Assembly: GCA_030052745.1 (NCBI GenBank)
Contig: JANBVO010000024.1
Location: 186,001-250,000 of the forward strand
DNA length: 64,000 bases
Direction: 5' to 3'
From: Pleurostoma richardsiae
Taxonomy: Eukaryota > Ascomycota > Sordariomycetes > Calosphaeriales > Pleurostomataceae
The position numbers and the translations under genes were made by a program. This document shows, piece after piece, positions 12,558-24,211 of this stretch. A model generated the notes under the pieces. That model was not told the origin of the DNA. It was given only the letters and a program-made list of their open reading frames with translations, and did not search any database. Position 1 is the stretch's first letter. Every line of letters begins with the position of its first letter.

Positions 12558-14518
12558 CTACATTTTGAGATTATACGTCCCGGAAAGCCCAGGAAACGCC
12601 GTCGCGAACGCCGCCCCCAGCGTCCAGTTCTCGAGCCGGCGCAGGTGCCGCTCGAACACCGGGTTGATGAGCAGCTCGTCCGAGTCGCCCGGCGCCTGCA
12701 GCAGCACGTCGGTGTCCTCGTATCCCCAGTTGAGGCTCAGTGTCCTAGTGTAGGGTATGAAGAAGTTGTCGAAGACCATCTCCCGCGGCCCGCCGTGCTC
12801 GCGAACCAGCCGGTCCCGCATCGCAGGAAAGGGGAGGTGGTCGAGCCACGCCGGGTGCGCGGTGGATAGCTGCGCGGGCTGCGGCGCCAGCCAGGGGGGC
12901 AGGCGGTCGTAGTTCTCGCGCGTGGGCGAGACCTGCCACCGCATGAGGAGGAACATGACGTAGAGAGATGCGACGCGCTCTGGGAGACCGGATAGGCTGG
13001 GGAATGTCGCCAAGATATCGGTGAAGACCTTGGAGAGGGGGTGCGAGAGCCGCGAGTGCTGGGGGTTGAGCAGGGATGAGACGGATGGGTAGCGTGGGCC
13101 GACGACCTCATGGGTGGGCAGGCCCTCGGCGGCTCGCTGGCGGCGCTCGCGTAGGAAGTCAAGTAGGAGGCTGTCAAGGGGGCACACGGGGCCACAGTTC
13201 TTGATGGGTGTTGAACAACTACCCGAGAGCGTGGCGTCCGCGAAAGTTGCCAGCGGGTTGTAGGAGGACGCCTCCAGCTGCGCATACTGTGGCTGGCTGG
13301 GCAGGTTTTGGCCGTAAGGTGAGAGTGGCATAGCGTTCGGTGACGATGATGAGGATTGCCCGCCCCCTCCCGTCCAGTCATGCTTCATAGGCACGTGGTG
13401 GAACTGGAGAGAATCCTGTGCCCCCTCACTGCCGTTCTGTATCTTGGGCACCCTCTGAGGCCCATCTAGGAGAAACTCGAGCCCCAGCTTCTCCGTTCCA
13501 AAGTCAAGGCCGTGGACAAAATCGTGGCGTTGCTGCTGGATCCTGGCTTGTGCGTGCTTCTGCTGTTCCTGTGGCGACGGTCCACTGCTGGTGGCCATTG
13601 GTTGCCACGAACCTGAGCTCTGGTGGTCAGTCGACGCCGGAGAAGCTGCGCTTGATGGCGTCGACACGTTGGGAACGGAGAGCGTAACTGGCGGAGCTTG
13701 AACAGAGGCGAAGCTGTGGCTCGGGGAATGATAGACGGCTTGTTCGGCTATTGGAATAGGTTTAGTATCTTCGTCAACAAGATAGGATTGACAGGACGCT
13801 GTTAACTGCTCGGGAGGTAGAGCAAGACCTCAGAAGGGCAGATGGGCCATGATGAGGGTGAGCTATCACATGCAGGTCGACTAACCTTGGCGCGACGAGA
13901 GGATTGGTTGTATCACAGCCATGACAGACTCGAGCCGCCTCTTGATTTCGGCATTTTCGGCCTCTACCGCCTCCTTGGCCCTCAAAGCAACCTGCAGCTC
14001 CTGGTACGGCTGCTGCGAAGTGAGCTCGCGGATCCTCTTCTCCAGCGTCTCGATCTGCAACTTAGTGCGTTCTCGAATGGCTCGCTGGGCCTCGCGGTCT
14101 GAAGGAAGAGCCCGATACACGTCTCGTCAGCAAGTAGTCAGGGAGCGTATAAGGTGGCACAGAAGCATGGCGTCGACTAGATGGGCCAGCGTGGCAAAGG
14201 GGGTCAGGAGACTGGGAGGAAGCCCTGGGTGACGGCGACGGGAAGAGGGGGAAAGACAAGGGCGAGACACCCACCATTTGCCCGCTTCTTGGCAAGCTGC
14301 TCGGGTGTGAGGTTGGCGACTCCCCGCGAGCCCGGGCCGGTTCGGCGTCTCTTGCCGTCGGCCGAGGGGGTAGCTGCATCGTCCGGGGAAGCATGGGATC
14401 CGCCGCTGTTCGGGGTGGGGACAGAACGGCCGTTGACGCCGGGGTCAGAGGGTCCGCGGTCGTGTGGAGCATCGGCGAGGGTGCCGAGCGAGTCGATTGC
14501 TCGTGCGTCGGCAGCCAT
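12558..14518 (-). CDS. bZIP transcription factor with DUF3425 domain
   Basis: Exons are 14275-14518, 13886-14098 and 12558-13798, giving about 565 residues. The N-terminal part carries KRRRTGPGSRG and a basic region split by intron 1: LTPEQLAKKRAN then DREAQRAIRERTK. A leucine-zipper-like heptad stretch follows to about residue 150. The C-terminal third (from CPLDSLLLDFLRERRQ through MFLLMRWQVSPTRENY to WTLGAAFATAFPG) is the DUF3425 domain, found only in fungal bZIP regulators. It is a nuclear DNA-binding regulator whose targets are not inferable. I chose the start at 14518 (MAADARAIDS) because upstream in-frame sequence has poor coding character. The intron-2 acceptor could alternatively lie about 20 bases upstream. 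No nearby cluster suggests a regulon. Confidence 0.85.
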
Positions 14519-15890
14519 AATCACCTGGAAGCCGACTGGCTCGGATCCTGCGGGCGTCAGGGCGGGAGCTGCGGCAGGCAGGGCGGGCAGAGCGGCAAGA
14601 CGGCAGCACGGCACCGCGCCAGTCGCGGGTAGCAGCAGCAGAAGCAACAAGTATGGACAGGGCAAATCTCCTCCCCCTTGCCCAGGCGCGTACTGAGTGA
14701 TCGGAGGATCATGTAAAGTGGACGTGAGTGGATAGGCGCAGCAGTAGTCTCGGCAGTGGGTTGGCACGACGGACAAACGGGGGGAGTGCACACTTGACCG
14801 GAATGATTCAGGTGGCGGCAGCGCACCCCAACAGCACTATGTGTCATCCGAGTCATGAGCTGGAATGTATTTCGTAGGAGCTGTTGCCCGTTCGCGGCGG
14901 AAGCTCCTTCCCTCCCTCGCACGTTTCAATGTCGGGAGCTTGGGCCTGCTCGGGCCGGGCGATCTTTCCTCTTCCGCTCCCGAGGGTAGACCGAGCGATG
15001 AGAGTGCGTCAACTATCTAGAGTTACCAACTTAGGTACCTAGAGAAGAGAGGTAGGTAGGTACCTAGGTAGGTAGATGATTCAAATCTTGCATAAGTGAT
15101 TGTGAACGCTTTTCGTGCTTTTTATATCTAAGACACCTACTGGATACCCAGGTATCTAATTACCTACCAAAGTACCTAAGGTAGGTAGTTGACTACCTTA
15201 CCTAAATAGACACCCCGCATGTAAATTATGGAGCTCACTACCAACCTAGCTAGGTATCCCGTTAGGACCTCGGGTACCCTTCCCTTCTCCAGGGGTGCCT
15301 ATTACCTCGCCAAATTAGCTGGTCTCCTATTCCGCTATTTGCCAGTGAAGAGAAGACATGTTGCGGATAGAACCCTCGACATCATCACGCAGCAGGTATC
15401 TGTAAGTAAATTCGATAGTAAACGTCTAGGAGCTGAATCATGGCTTCTGGCTCACCCATTTGGGCCTGCTTCGAAGCTTGCAAGGCGTCAAGGACGGCGC
15501 GTATGTTGCAGTCTCTGCATCTCTAGAATGGACTTTTGAGGGTATGGATTACATGTGCTGGTCTTCTACGGCACCTCTGAGCGCGGTTGTGATTTCTTAT
15601 AATCACTGCAAAGCATCTCGGCAGGACCTATTCCTGTCATTCCGCTCCTTGAGACACTGCCTCCGTCCTATGCAAAGATTCCCGCGCGTCCCATATGCCT
15701 ATCGTCGGTACTCAGCTCCGACTTGGTGACGCTATCCACAACCATCGCGTCCGTAACAGATTCCGACTCGAATCAATGCACACTCCGGCTTTCGCGCCGA
15801 TCGCTACTGTCATCTAAGCTCCACGCCCTTCCATACTCTGCCCAAGGCCACGCCTGCCAAGAGAGGCCGGCCACACACCCCTACCGCCAC
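14519..15890. other. intergenic region with AGGTA/TACCT repeats
   Basis: About 1.4 kb between the bZIP start and the nucleoporin stop. It includes the bZIP promoter and a low-complexity stretch of interspersed GGTAGGTA and TACCTA words listed separately. No gene recognised. Confidence 0.55.
15030..15290. repeat. degenerate TACCTA/TAGGTA low-complexity repeat
   Basis: The words TAGGTA and its reverse complement TACCTA recur many times, for example GGTAGGTAGGTACCTAGG near 15051-15068, again at 15155-15200 and near 15250. Both orientations are mixed, so local palindromes form. Similar sequence recurs at about 62476-62640 and more weakly near 37370. It is not a clean tandem array. Confidence 0.6.
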
Positions 15891-18800
15891 TCAGTCGGCC
15901 GAGGCCCTGGCCAGCGCTTCGTGCAGGTGAGGCGGGAACCTGTAGCGCAGCTGGCTGGTGTACGTCGTCAGGTCGACGCTCATCTGCTTGAGCTCATCGG
16001 CCAGTAGCCGCGCCGTCGACTGGTTGCCCGTGAACTGGCCCGTCAGGAGGCGCTCGCGCTGCTTGGTGCAGCAGATGATGGTCCACATGAGCAGGTTGGG
16101 CACGTTGATGGCCACCGGCTGCGGGAGGCTCGAGAACCGCGACGCGTAACCGCGGATGATGCTCGGGTCGCCCTTGGCGTTGAGGGGGAGGATCTCCAGG
16201 GCGCGGATGTTCTGTGAAGAAAGGAAGAGGGTCAGTCACTCTGCACCCACGCTGAAGTGTGGATGAGCTAGGTCTTTCGTGGGGTAAACTCACGTCTAAG
16301 CACTGTGGCCACTTGCCAGCCTCGACAAGGCCCTTGATCTCGGACATCTGCAGGAGCACGCTGCAAGCGATCCGGTTGGGGTCCCGGATCTTCTCGCGGA
16401 AGAAGCGGTCCTTCTCATACATGCCCATCATGGTCCTGGCCAGCTCCACAGGGTCGTCGATGGAAGCAAAGCTGAGGCTGCTGCCTGGCTGTGCTTGCGC
16501 CTGGCTGCCATCGATACGCGGCTTGACTGGTAGGAGCCTCATCGGATCCTCGCCAATCTCCAATGCGATCGCCTCACTAAGAGATCGGCTGACGATTGCG
16601 ACCACCGTGTCATAATCTTCGGCTAAATGATAGAGGAGCACCGCATCAGTCGTCCTTCCGTTGTCATCTGCGTAGCTCGCGGCCTGGAGGGTGATGGCCT
16701 TGATGAAGTCTTGTTCGTCTTGTAGAGCGATGAGCGAGCCACGGCTCTCGATTATGCCCTGGATGCGATGCCCATCAGGCTTGATGTCGCCAATGAGCTT
16801 GCTAAACTCTCTCGTCTCCAATACCAGCTCGCGCAGAGCCTCATGGCACAGCGCTGCATGCTGACGATCAGTTGCGCTGTTGGGGTCGTCCCTGTTGAGG
16901 CAGATGAGGATGATGTAGTCGACCGCCGCCGCCGCGTTCGCAGCCCTGAAGTCTCGCGTGTAGTAACCTAGCATTCTCCCGAAATTGATCTGAGGTAGAC
17001 CACGAGTGTTGTAGCTCAGCAACTCGTTGCCAGCCGTGAGGGCATCTGCTGCCCGAAGAAGGCCATAATACTCAAGGGCGATGGCGAAGTGGACAGCATC
17101 AACGTAGGAGAAGGAATACAGGTAGGCCACAGCCTGCTCAAACATGCCGGACAGGACCTGCATGAAGAAGAACAGGCCGAAGTTGCCGTCAGAGCCCTCG
17201 GCACTACTCTTGGGAAAGTGCTTCAGCCCAATCTCGCGGAAGCTTGCCTGGAGCTCAGAGAGCCCGAACGACTCGCCTGCGATTTCTACGGACCGGTCGC
17301 CCTCGCGGGCTAGGTTGAACTGGAGCCACAGAAAATCGTAAACGTCTGGGGCGAGGGCGTCGTCAAGGCTCCGGTTGTTTAGCTCGCATCGGCCGATGAT
17401 CTTGTAGCAGGCCATCCGATATGGATCAATGGACCCTTCTGGTGCGTTCCGCACCCGCTGGTTGTACTCGCTAGCGCAGCGGTCCTGCAGCTGCCTCTTA
17501 AGCCGTCGGTCTTCGCTGGAAGCGTAACTGTTCATGTAGCCGGAGAAGGTCCTGTCGATGCTCCTGAAGTGGTTCTGATTGTCGTTAACGTACTGCGCAG
17601 CCTCGTTCACGTGGCCAGACCGAAGCAAGAAATAGACGACAGCCCAGACGTATTCTCCTTGCACCTGCTGGAGCTCGACATTGTTGCTTCCGAGATTCTT
17701 GGTCTTTGCCAACAACCGGATATAGGCCTTAATCTTGCTGACAACATCAGGCCTGCCACCGAGACTCGCATCTAGAGGGTTCTTGGCAATAGCAGCTTCA
17801 ATCTGGCTGAAGAACTGCTTTTCAAGATATCTGCTGGCTCCCTGGATGATTCTCTTCCTCACTGCAACAGCACCCTGCGAGCTGGAGTTGGGATCCAGAT
17901 ACATCCTCGCGTACTGTCGCTCCTTAGCAGTACTTCCTGGTACTCTAGGATCTGCCTCCGGGTCTTCTCCCACAATCTCCATCGCCGCGCGGTAGGCTTC
18001 GACGATGTAGTGTGCATGGCGGTCTCCAGACTTGGATTCGATGTCAGCAAATTCGTACAAGACGGGGTAGGGCTCATTCTGCTGGCGGCTATCGTTGAGG
18101 CTGTGGACCTTATCGGCCAGCTTCCCCTGTTTGTCTCGCAGGTAGCGGTCGTCTATAGAAGCAACACCATTGAGGGTGCCCATGGTGTCTGTGGCGCCGT
18201 TGACATCAGAGAACTCAGAGGGATGAGCTCCAATCTTGCTTGGAGTGCCGATGACGGACTTCTGCATGTTCGAACGGCCAAATGCGCTAGCTCGCTGGGT
18301 AGATCGTTGTCCTGGCGCTCCAGCTTGCGTCTTCCTCCGTGAACGACCGAAACCGCCGCCTTGAGACTCTCTACCAGGGGTGGCAGTCGTTGAGCCAATA
18401 GTCTCCTCTCTCGGTTTGATGCCGAAGTGCTGGTATATCCGCTTCCGTTGTGCTTCCCACTCCATCGTGACGTTGTCCTCAAGGAAGGCGTCAAAATCCC
18501 GTACGGACCTCTCCAAGCCGTCGGCGATCATGTCCAGGGTGGTTTTCGTTTGTAGGTTCGAAAGATATGTCTCGACATCGAGTTCGCCGGGTGCAAATCC
18601 CTGGGCCGGTCTACCGTCTAGTCTTCCGGACTGGAAGCCGAAGGAGCCAAGGTCCTTCACTGCAGCTCCAGGGTCGACACCAGAGGCGGCGAGAAGATAG
18701 TGCGCCTTCCCGTCGAGAGGTTTGTCTTGGGCACGAGGGCCGAGTTTACGCAGTCGTTGACGAAGGTCCCCAAGCCCAAGTTGTAGGCTGGGAAGGTCTT

Positions 18801-19329
18801 CTAGGGGCTCTTCTCCTTCTGCTTGTTTCTTGCTCTTAGCTAGCAAGCTGTCAAAGTATGCGCCAGTCGGCTGGGGTTGCGAAGGGCCATTCGTGCTGCT
18901 GGCAGCGGGATTCGTCGTAGAGAACAAGCTGTTACCCAACGGAGCATTACCAGAAGTCGTCGCGCCCAGTGTCGAGGTCTGGGCAGGAGCGGCGGCAGCA
19001 GCGCCAGTTCCGAAAAGAGAAGGTCTGGTGGTCGCAGGCTGAGCTTGAGATGCCCCAAGGCCTCCAAACTGGGATGACGCCTGCGCTGGCTGGCTGGCTG
19101 CTGTGGTGTTGGCAGTCGAGGAACCGAACAATGATGGCTTCGCTTGCTGCTGCTGAGCAGCTGTCGACCCGAACAAGCTTGTGGAAGGCTGGGCTTGCTG
19201 GCTGGATGCGGCCGGTTGGTTTGTGTTCAGCGAGGCGAAGAGACCCCCTCCAGTATTCGCTGGAGCTGGCGTGCCCGTCGAAGCGCCGAACAGGCTCCCT
19301 CCGCCAGCTGGCTTCCCGAAAAGCGACAT
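15891..19329 (-). CDS. nic96: nucleoporin Nic96 (Nup93 family)
   Basis: Scaffold nucleoporin of the inner ring of the nuclear pore. Exons are 16294-19329 and 15891-16211 (donor GTGAGT, acceptor CACAG), giving 1118 residues. The N-terminal 140 residues carry several SLFG-type motifs in an A/S/T/Q/G-rich linker. Next comes a conserved helix near 158-168 (YFDSLLAKSKK) and LGLGDLRQRLRKLG to about 197, matching the region that recruits the Nsp1 channel trimer. A second motif around 250-300 (ELDVETYLSNL to RIYQHFG) matches the segment that binds the large scaffold nucleoporins. The rest is an alpha-solenoid containing YVWAVVYFLLRSGHVNEAA. I chose the start at MSLFGKP because it opens the FG-like region and upstream frame is not protein-like. 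Length and motif order fit the family. Confidence 0.95.
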
Positions 19330-19951
19330 CGTGGTTGATAAACAAGGTTGGACGTCGCAGTGCGGAGTGTGATGGCAAGACGCGTAGTTTGCACGCGTCG
19401 AGACCAGCTGAGGGCAGGGCACGCCTCCAGAAGGTTTGTTGCTTTGGAGACCTGGACGGATAAGGCTGAGAAAAAATAGCGGCGCGCACAAGCACAAGCG
19501 TGGGAGTTATGAAGCTTGGACTCCTTTGAGTCCTGGCTGATAAAAAGTGGGTACAAGTGACTCCTGCGATACACTTAATTGCGTTGGCGGGGTAGGTACA
19601 GCTACTTCTCTACTACTGATTTTTCGATTCTGACTCTCGTTGTTACGAGCCCACGAAACATCGTTCATATTGACTGCTTGTTAGACCTTCAGATGGCAAA
19701 GCCGGTTCAGTCTCTCAACTACCTCCCAATGCGCCTTGTCGTTCAACATCCCGACAGAAGGGTAGAAATACCTTTGTTGCCGGCTTCTGAATACACGTCC
19801 TTAGGGTCCAGACAAAGAGAGAACCATAGAATCCCGACGGCCATCCATCCGCTTTTGATAGCACCGCACCAAACAGATACGGTCGTGAAGAGGAAGTCTA
19901 TTAATAATATATCGTGTATCTAAATGCACCATAACGAAACGCTCACAAGCT
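19330..19951. other. intergenic region between Nic96 and the FGGY kinase
   Basis: About 620 bases: the Nic96 promoter side and the 3' end of the kinase gene, both on the minus strand. No separate feature seen. Confidence 0.55.
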
Positions 19952-22034
19952 CTAATCCTCCTTCCAGCCCTGGATCGCAATGTCAACCTTTGCCCGATAC
20001 TCCTGCTGCGTGCGGCACTGCTCCAGGAACACCTCGTACTTGGCATCGAGCAGCTTCTTGTTGTACGCGTTTGTGCCCGGCCGGATGATCTTTCCAGGCT
20101 TGCTCATGCGGTCCATGATGTCCCACAGAGGCTCCGTCGTACCGTCCTCATCCGCACTGGCTGCCTTGGCACCCAGCATGGCCGCGCCGTGGACGACAGC
20201 GGCGTTGACATACCGAGGGATGAGCACTGGCATGTGACACGCTGTGGCAATAAGGTCCATGAGAATATCGTTCTGGCACTGGCTTCCGGACATGAAGATG
20301 CTGAGGATCGTGTGTCCCGCGGTGTTCATGGTCTCAATGATCTGGCGGGTCTGCAACGCGATGAACTCCATCGTCGAGTAATAGAGGAGCGCAAGACCAT
20401 CTTTGGTCTTGTCGCTGCTCATACCGATCACAGCACCTCTCATGTTCGGATCGGCGATGGGCGAGCGGTTCCCCCAAAGGTCGCCGTAGAAGAAATAGTG
20501 CCGCGTCAAGTACGAGATCGACGGGGCACCGATGCTCTTCATCATTTGCTCAAGATGTTCATTGAGGAAATCATATATGTTCTTCCCGAGAGCCTTTGAT
20601 TCCGCAGCAGTCTCTAAGTACGCCGGATGCGTCTCGAGCATATAGCGCAGAAGCTCACCGGTCGCCGACTGCCCGCCTTCGGCCATCCAGAACCCCGGGA
20701 TCAAGACGTCTCGGTATGGCCCCCATACGCCATTGACGAACACTGCGTCCTTCGACATGGCGAGATGGCAAGTTGAGGTGCCGGCGACTGCGGCCAGGCG
20801 AGTGAAGGCCTGGGAAACGTCGTTCTTCGCGGCCGAATCGTCGAGGTAATCAGCCGTGAGCTTGACCTTAGCCCCCACAGTGCCCACCCAGCCGGCATAT
20901 GCATCGATCACGCCGCTGCCTACAGCGACGCCTGCCGGGAGGCCTAACTGCTTGGCCGCCTTCTCCGAGAGAGGTCCTACGTATTCTCCGGCGCTTAGGT
21001 ACGTGCCGTTCTATTTCATGTCAGCAAGTGCTTCACCACAGTTTTTGGATAGACCTATTAGGCAGGGAAGCGATAAGAAAAAGGCTCACCACCCCATTGA
21101 CTCCCCCCATTCTCTTGAAGTTGTCCTTAACCAAGTCTTCAAGGCCAATGGCGTGGTAGAAGTCCTCCTGCCAGCCCTTAACGCTGCCATCGACGCCGAC
21201 GGGGACGAAGCCCTGCTTACAGACGGTGCTGCAGAAACTCCTGGTCTCCGTACCGGTGGCCATGTGCGTCAGAGCGTCAGCCAGGTCGTAGAACTTGCAT
21301 CGGTCAAACAGCTCTGGTGACATGTGGTTCTTGAGCCAAAGGACCTTGGGTATTTCCATCTCCACGCTCATCTTACCCCCGACGTATCGCAAGAGGTTGT
21401 GGCCAGTGGCGTTGATCTTATCGGTCTCCTCAAGGGGCCGGTGATCGAGCCACAGGATGATATTGCGATCATCTTCGTCTCTGACAAAATCCGGCCCTGT
21501 CACTGAGATTGGCTCGTCCGTGTCATGAGAGAACACGGCGAGGGAGCAGGTTGCGTCGAAACCAATGCCCTTGATCGTGTTGGGATCGACCTGAGAGTCT
21601 TCGATAACCTTCTTCACGCAACTACAAATACAGTTCCAGATGTCCGTGGTGGATTGTTCCTGGCAGCGCCGGTGTCAGCAGCGTCCAAGTATCGCGGACA
21701 AATACCTATCTGCATGAGAAACGTACATAGTGCGTTCCTTCGTATCCTCCGGCTGGCTGCCAAAGCTTGATGTTCTCTGCAGCAAGTGCCTTGAGGTCAC
21801 CAGTCGAGTCGATGATGCAAGCGCGAGCGGAGCCAGTACCGACATCTATGCCGATGAAATGGTCCTAGTTGCCCTGTCAGAACGCCAATGCCACTCTGGC
21901 GACTCAATTGGCTTCTCAGTGGACTTCACTGACCTGTAGTTGGCTGGGCGAAGCAATCGTCAGTAAAGTGGGCAGGCTCTGTTGCAACGAGGGACAACTT
22001 ACTTCATAGTGTTGGAGATCCCGACGGTCTCCAT
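19952..22034 (-). CDS. FGGY-family carbohydrate kinase (ribulokinase-like, yeast YDR109C type)
   Basis: Phosphorylates a sugar or sugar alcohol using ATP; D-ribulose is the likely substrate for this eukaryotic subfamily. Proposed exons are 22003-22034, 21934-21943, 21727-21864, 21090-21659 and 19952-21010, giving 602 residues. Hallmarks are GIDVGTGSARACI (phosphate-binding start of the FGGY N-domain), WLDHRPLEETDKINATG, KFYDLADALTHMATG, VAVGSGVIDAYAGWVGT, VAGTSTCHLAMS and the C-domain signature MSGSQCQNDILM. It has no targeting peptide and is probably cytosolic. The 10-nt second exon is predicted from splice signals and phase only; the true 5' end could use another start. From 21864 downward the model is strong. 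Confidence 0.88.
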
Positions 22035-23362
22035 CTTGATTGTGGCTGCGGGAGGCGTCTAATCTATCAAAGAGGGAACTTTTGGCTTGTGAGAGAAACA
22101 GTCGCAACCTTCGGAACAGCTTGAGAGGCTCAAAGTTTGCACGTCCGGATGCGACCAAGACGGAGAGCTCCTGGGTAGTGGGTAGGTAGATAAGGTAGCT
22201 AAGCTGTCCCGCAAGCAGGCCGACTAACTGAGTAGCTGCTGCGACGAGGGGCAACCTTGACTGAGCTGTTCTCCGCATCCACCGTGTAAGCTCACTGTTA
22301 CCCCACCCTCCTGGCGGACTGGAATCTGGACTGCGGAGCAGCCGACCATCACTAGACCGGCCTTCCGCGGTGGACCGGTCGAGGCTTGTTGGAATCGTCC
22401 GGACCTTGGGGGATCGGCGCTCGCTTGCAGGACGGGCATGCCGCTCTTGCAGTGATCAGCCGACAGAGTCGACAACTTGGCAGCGCTGCCCAACTCGTAT
22501 CACCATGGCGCAGAGCCCACGCCGCGCGTTCTACCCAACGACAAGCACAGTGTGTGCAGTTAGGTCTCAAGCGGCGGTGTCGCGGTTGCGAGGCCAGCGC
22601 GAGTAACACCACCGCGCCCAAGGCTCCGGGAGAGAAGAGCTAGCATGCCGCGTGATTCACATTCCCCATAGCACTTACTCGGGTAGGTAAGCCGGAGCTG
22701 TCTATCGCAATCCGCCCGTCGTGTATGGAGCAAGTCCGCAGGTCGATTGGCGCGCTTGGGTATTGACTGTCTCATGAAGTTCGCTCTTTGCGGAAACTCC
22801 GCCCGGCAAGCCGCAAGCTGGGATATTTTTGGCATCAGGCCCTACATAGTAATCAGGCCGGAGGAGAAGCTGCGGCAGAGCTTCCATGGCCGCCGGGGCT
22901 GCAACTACCGGTATCCGCATTCCATTCCTTTGGTGTTGCGGCTGATTAGAAGCCAAAGTCAGCTAAGAAGGAGGGCAGGTGACAGGTCACCATGGGCGAA
23001 AGACTTGCAGGTAATTACCGGAGATCTAGGTCGCGCCCAACCAAAGATTAGAGCTTCGAACTAACATCTCACCACACAAAATCATAAGAAAACAGTCAAC
23101 AGAAATATAACTTCCCTTAATGAACGTATGTCTTGACATTTCTGTAGGCACCTACCTGTATTTTCCTACCTTGAGTCAAATGTGAATGATGTCTTGAAAG
23201 CGCTGTGATGTTGAGATGCGATAGCCAGCATGGAGACCTGCCTAATAAATAAGTTTCTGGTCAGGGTTGGTCAGAGACTGCTTTCCCTACTTCAATCTCT
23301 CTCCACAACAATAAATAAGCCGTCAGATCGTCTCGCCTCCTCCCGCGCGATAGAGAACCATC
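22035..23362. other. divergent promoter region, FGGY kinase / SMN
   Basis: About 1.3 kb between two diverging start codons. No coding exon, tRNA or repeat recognised. It presumably holds both promoters. Confidence 0.55.
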
Positions 23363-24211
23363 ATGGATTACCGCGCAGACGAGATGACACATGATGACAT
23401 TTGGGATGACTCCGTCCTCATTGAGTCCTGGAACCAGGCTTTGGACGAGTACAAGGTATTCCACCGTGAGTCGGCCATTGCAGACCCAGGAGAAGCTAAC
23501 CCCCGCCAACCCAGAAGTACCACAGCATCCATGCTCACGGCGGCAGGATAGAAGATCTTTCAGAAGCCATACAGTAAGTGTCGGGAGCGATGACGACGCC
23601 TCTGGGATGGCCCTTTGCTTAATGATCGCCGTAGGACCCGGCAGATTGCCAAGCCTGAAACGAGTGAATCCGGAACACCTATTGCGGGAGGCCGCCGCCA
23701 GGGCGAGTCTTCTACGCAGCAGGGCGACGAAACGGTCGCAGAAGCAGGGAGCACAGATGCAGGCGAGGTAAGGAAGGCAAAGCAGACCACAAAGGCTGCA
23801 TAGCACCCCAGAGGCAATCCTGGGAGATCTGGAAAGCTTGGCTTCGGGTGTTCCAAGATCTTCAGGTATGAGATCCCCTCTGGGCATGACCTGAGAGCTG
23901 ACCGTGTGAAACCTCTTTCAGGATGGCGCTGCGGCGACGGTCAATGGAGGTAGCGCAGACAGCGGTCATGGGAGAGTGTCGCAGTCGGTCGCCCCTCCTC
24001 CACAGGCGCTCCTGGGATCAAGTAAGTTGACCATCGTCTCCAGCCGACGGATGGATGTTGCATAGAACAACAGAGAACTAATCGCCGGCGAACTGCAGTC
24101 CGAGATGAGGGGATGAAGAGGCTCTTGATGTCTTGGTATTACGCCGGATATTACACAGGACTCTACGAGGGTCAGCAGAAACAAGAGCGACAGCATCACC
24201 AACCGGAGTAG
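23363..24211 (+). CDS. survival motor neuron (SMN) protein orthologue
   Basis: Core of the SMN complex that loads Sm proteins onto spliceosomal snRNAs. Exons are 23363-23455, 23515-23573, 23635-23767, 23922-24021 and 24099-24211, giving 165 residues. The N-terminal segment DIWDDSVLIESWNQALDEYK, continuing KYHSIHAHGG, is the Gemin2-binding helix of SMN. The C-terminus MSWYYAGYYTGLYEG (about residues 138-152) is the YG box that drives SMN oligomerisation. The middle is a Gly/Ala/Ser/Gln-rich linker, and no Tudor domain is present, as in fission yeast Smn1. An 18-codon exon inside the third intron (about 23811-23866) would also keep frame, but its peptide is unconvincing. Budding yeast lacks SMN, so the gene is easily missed in fungal annotation. 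Confidence 0.88.

Noticed and set aside
23768-23921. Extra 18-codon exon in the SMN gene (about 23811-23866)
   Set aside because: It keeps frame, but its peptide (RQSWEIWKAW and onward) is Trp-rich and unlike an SMN linker. Direct splicing from 23767 to 23922 is simpler and also in phase.
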